DNA of 43,162 nt from Paludibacteraceae bacterium (lineage in GTDB: Bacteria; Bacteroidota; Bacteroidia; Bacteroidales; Paludibacteraceae): NCBI GenBank assembly GCA_017553575.1, contig JAFZKQ010000019.1, positions 1 through 43,162 of the forward strand. Direction: 5' to 3'. A model generated the notes under the pieces. That model was given only the letters and a program-made list of their open reading frames with translations. It was not told the DNA's origin and did no database searches. Shown one piece after another: positions 41,110 through 43,162 of the stretch. Position 1 is the first letter of the stretch; every line of letters starts with the position of its first letter. The position numbers were made by a program, and so were the translations under genes.

Positions 41110-41766
41110 ATGAAAAACGTTAACACCATCATTCTAGCTGTATTATGTGTGGCAGTGGGTATATTGTATGTGCTGCATTTCTCTTCAAACAAATGCGATG
41201 TTCAGTCACAGCAAACTGCGTCTACGGAAAAACAGACGGTTTCAATCGATAGCTTCCCTATCGCCTATGTGAATGTGGATACCCTCCTGATGACTTATCA
41301 GTATGCGAAGGATTTGAACGAGTCTCTCTTGAAGAAACAGGAAAAATCCCGTAAGGAATTGGCTGAGAAGGATGCCCGAATCCGTGCTGACTATACCGCT
41401 TACCTCAAGATGGTTGAGGCTTACAAGAATAAAATCGCAACAGGCCAAATCTTGACGCAAGAAACTAAAGAGAAAGAAGAGGCAATCCTCATTAAGGAGG
41501 AGACTCGCTTGAATAAGAAAAACCAAGAGTTGAAGGACTTGGATCAACGCTTAAACCAAGAGCTGTTCTTGGAACAGCAGAAACTCAATTCCCAATTGCG
41601 TGATACGATCAATGCCTTCTTCGCCATCTATAACCAAGATAAACGTTATAAGATGATCTTCTGTGATACGGGCAATGACAATATCTTCTTTGCCGAAGAT
41701 TACCTGAACATCACAGGCGAGGTGGTGGAAGCGTTGAACAAACAATACAAGCCAGTTCAAAAATAA
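41110..41766 (+). CDS. OmpH/Skp-like periplasmic chaperone
   Basis: 218 residues. N-terminal membrane anchor or uncleaved signal (NTIILAVLCVAVGILYVLHF), a linker, then the OmpH family start PIAYVNVDTLLMTYQYAKDLNESLLKKQEKS and a long alpha-helical arm (residues ~75-165) with heptad repeats, ending in a small beta part (KMIFCDTGNDNIFFAEDYLNITGEVVEALNKQY). Skp-type trimers hold unfolded outer-membrane proteins in the periplasm. The N-terminal anchor makes it a membrane-tethered variant, as commonly seen in Bacteroidota. A terminator follows. Confidence 0.9.
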   Translation: MKNVNTIILAVLCVAVGILYVLHFSSNKCDVQSQQTASTEKQTVSIDSFPIAYVNVDTLLMTYQYAKDLNESLLKKQEKSRKELAEKDARIRADYTAYLKMVEAYKNKIATGQILTQETKEKEEAILIKEETRLNKKNQELKDLDQRLNQELFLEQQKLNSQLRDTINAFFAIYNQDKRYKMIFCDTGNDNIFFAEDYLNITGEVVEALNKQYKPVQK

Positions 41767-41786
41767 TTGGTATCTATGCTTCTGTA

Positions 41787-41812
41787 GGGATGGATTTGTC
41801 CATCCCTTTTTT
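41787..41812 (+). terminator. Terminator of the OmpH-like gene
   Basis: GGGATGG and CCATCCC arms (41787-41793, 41800-41806) with a 6-nt loop, followed by TTTTTT. Confidence 0.9.
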
Positions 41813-41846
41813 ATTTGTCATGGATGATAAAAACGAAAAGCGTGGA

Positions 41847-41878
41847 CTTGTTGGGTATTCTCTATTTGCTTAATTTTG
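41847..41878 (+). promoter_or_regulatory. Promoter of the 42003-42971 gene
   Basis: CTTG (41847-41850) and TAATTTTG (41871-41878, exact TAnnTTTG) with a 20-nt spacer. It predicts a leader of about 115 nt. Confidence 0.6.
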
Positions 41879-42002
41879 TCCCGCAATTTAACGGACTGTA
41901 CTTGGACCCCTTTGGAATTCAATCCTCGTTGGGTTAAGAAAAAGTCTCTATGGGCTGTTTTTAAATTCGGTTATTATTATAAAAAAGCATTTTTTAGTAC
42001 TT

Positions 42003-42971
42003 ATGAAAAGAGTTTTTTTATTCGGTTTGATGTGTGCTGCAGTACTTTCTGTTTCAGCACAGACGTTGGATGTCAAGAAGATATCCAATTCAAATGACAA
42101 AGTGAAGAGTATAGACCAAATGTTATCGTATGGTCATAAAAATTTGGGTCCTGTATCGATGACGGGTCCTGAAATCAATGCAGATATGTATAAGCAGTTG
42201 GGCATCGAACTCCCTACGACTTGGGAGGCTCAAACGGGTGTAGGAAAAAGCATCTCCAAGATTTCTAAAGTTCAGGCGGGCGACCTTGTTTTCTTTGGTG
42301 ACGGAAACAGCAAATGTGTTTTCTTCTCAGGTGTCGCTTATAAGGTGACGAAGGACGGTTTCGATTTCATGTATGTCAACAAGGAGAATGTCTTTACGAT
42401 GGGTAACACGAACGATACGAACTTCCGTAATTGTTTCGTGACGGCTTCTCACGTGGTGAGCGATAAGGATTTGAAGGCCGCCTATAAGTCTTGGGATAAG
42501 ATGCTTTCTGATGCGGATAAGGCAAAGAAGAACAAGGAGAAGGCTTTCAAGGAGAGCAAGGATTCAAAGGAGGAATTGGCAAAGGCAAAATCTGACATTG
42601 AAAAGCTTCAGAAGGAGTTGGAAGATTTGGAGGCTCGCAAGGCTGACAATGAGAAGGATTTGGATGCTAGCCGTTCCGAATGGCAACAGACGATGGACGC
42701 AGCCAACCAGGCAGCTAGTATGGGAGATGCCAACAAGGCTTCCAAGAATTTAGCGAAGGCTCAGAAACAAAACGAGAAGGTCAACAAGAAGTTGAATAAG
42801 TATGAGTCTCAAAAGGAGAAGTTGGTGAAGAAAATCGAGTCGACCAAAAAGGATTTAGCAAAGGCTGAGAAGAATTTGGCAAAGGCTGAGAAGAAAGCCG
42901 CTAAAGCAGCTGATGATTATGCTTCTGCTCAGAAGGAGGATGAGGCCGCAGCTGCAAAGATTGCGGATTGA
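42003..42971 (+). CDS. Exported protein: NlpC/P60-like domain without catalytic residues plus long coiled coil
   Basis: 322 residues. Signal peptide MKRVFLFGLMCAAVLSVSAQ. Residues ~36-150 follow the NlpC/P60 layout: SIDQMLSYGHKNLGPVSMTGPEINADMYKQLGIELPTT and VQAGDLVFFGDG (91-102), then a strand SGVAYKVTKDGFDFMYVN. But the DCSGF active-site motif is replaced by VSMTGPE and the usual HVGI by CVFFSGV, so a peptidase function is unlikely. Residues ~155-320 are a very long, Lys/Ala/Glu-rich coiled coil (KSKDSKEELAKAKSDIEKLQKE and on). It may bind the cell wall or act as a structural periplasmic tether (inference). It has its own promoter and terminator. Confidence 0.78.
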   Translation: MKRVFLFGLMCAAVLSVSAQTLDVKKISNSNDKVKSIDQMLSYGHKNLGPVSMTGPEINADMYKQLGIELPTTWEAQTGVGKSISKISKVQAGDLVFFGDGNSKCVFFSGVAYKVTKDGFDFMYVNKENVFTMGNTNDTNFRNCFVTASHVVSDKDLKAAYKSWDKMLSDADKAKKNKEKAFKESKDSKEELAKAKSDIEKLQKELEDLEARKADNEKDLDASRSEWQQTMDAANQAASMGDANKASKNLAKAQKQNEKVNKKLNKYESQKEKLVKKIESTKKDLAKAEKNLAKAEKKAAKAADDYASAQKEDEAAAAKIAD

Positions 42972-42990
42972 TTCTGTTTGGGAATATAAA

Positions 42991-43026
42991 AAATGGACTG
43001 TTCGAGCAATCGGACAGTCCATTTTG
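42991..43026 (+). terminator. Terminator followed by an intron insertion
   Basis: AAATGGACTGT (42991-43001) and ACAGTCCATTT (43014-43024) give an 11-bp stem and T-rich tail. The group II intron begins 3-5 nt behind the stem, the preferred target position of IIC introns. Confidence 0.88.
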
Positions 43027-43028
43027 TT

Positions 43029-43162
43029 GTTCGCCCAGCACGAACGTACTCTAACGGGTGTAAGTCCCCAAGCCGCCCTAACAGTGGGAAGGCTACAGCC
43101 GAAAGCAAGGGTGTCCATCGTGAGGTGGAATCTGAAGGAAGCCGTAGGCAAACATCTGACCC
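43029..43162 (+). mobile_element. Group II intron, 5' end (IIC-like), continues beyond the window
   Basis: From GTTCGCCCAGCACGAACG (43029-43046) onward the sequence follows the domain I pattern of bacterial group II introns close to the Oceanobacillus IIC intron: TCTAACGGGTGTAAGTCCC, then GCTACAGCCGAAAGCAAGGG, TGTCCATCGTGAGGTGGAAT and CTGAAGGAAGC. The 5' end is GTTCG instead of the usual GTGYG; the opposite arm CGAAC is matched to it, keeping the stem. Only 134 nt are visible, so the reverse transcriptase gene and domains V-VI are outside the window. Insertion just behind a terminator stem supports class IIC. Confidence 0.9.

Noticed and set aside
1-43162. tRNA or rRNA genes
   Set aside because: Intergenic regions were read for cloverleaf and rRNA signatures; none was seen.

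Overview
The window looks like a piece of a Bacteroidales (Bacteroidota) chromosome. The evidence is the gene content and order (coaX, outer-membrane barrel, TPR protein, lptC, CNNM/CBS protein, ppiD, rlmN, DUF4837, pdxA, sigma-54 activator, lptE, TPR protein, secG), a ZapB-like/zapA/rny block, many lipoproteins with a Cys at the signal-peptide end, and promoters of the Bacteroides type (TAnnTTTG at -7). I cannot place it below order level.

Left part (1-9719): a locus of exported proteins. It starts inside a gene whose product carries an HEIGH zinc-peptidase motif followed by a transglutaminase/cysteine-peptidase-like Cys-His-Asp set. Two unrecognised exported proteins, a short coding remnant, a very large beta-rich secreted protein and a fibronectin-III-like protein follow. 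Base composition falls sharply inside the first gene just after the HEIGH motif. With the two small neighbours and the remnant, this suggests a polymorphic-toxin-like arrangement (inference).

10010-17927: ZapB-like coiled coil, zapA and rny; a 100-bp nested palindromic intergenic repeat; two tandem paralogous membrane proteins; and hisGDC on the minus strand. The his leader encodes a 14-residue peptide with five His codons, then a terminator and a competing antiterminator: a readable attenuator.

17928-31286 and 34962-35261: the conserved envelope cluster (CoaX, barrel, TPR, LptC, CNNM/CBS, PpiD, RlmN, DUF4837 lipoprotein, PdxA, sigma-54 activator, LptE, TPR, SecG), all on the plus strand. 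It is split by an AT-rich island (31287-34836). The last ~110 nt of the TPR gene reappear, diverged, just before secG. The island holds two hsdS 3' ends that share an identical 35-bp sequence and flank a membrane-protein gene, a decayed IS5-like transposase, and a complete hipB-hipS-hipT (split HipA) toxin-antitoxin operon with paired operators.

35432-43162: a GH5 lipoprotein, the dipeptidase PepD (convergent), two exported proteins of which one has a tandem repeat typical of Bacteroidales surface proteins, an intergenic region with an orphan terminator suggesting a small RNA, a small membrane protein, an OmpH/Skp-like chaperone, and a coiled-coil protein with an NlpC/P60-like domain that appears to lack catalytic residues. 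The window ends in the first 134 nt of a group II intron (IIC-like) inserted just behind a terminator hairpin.
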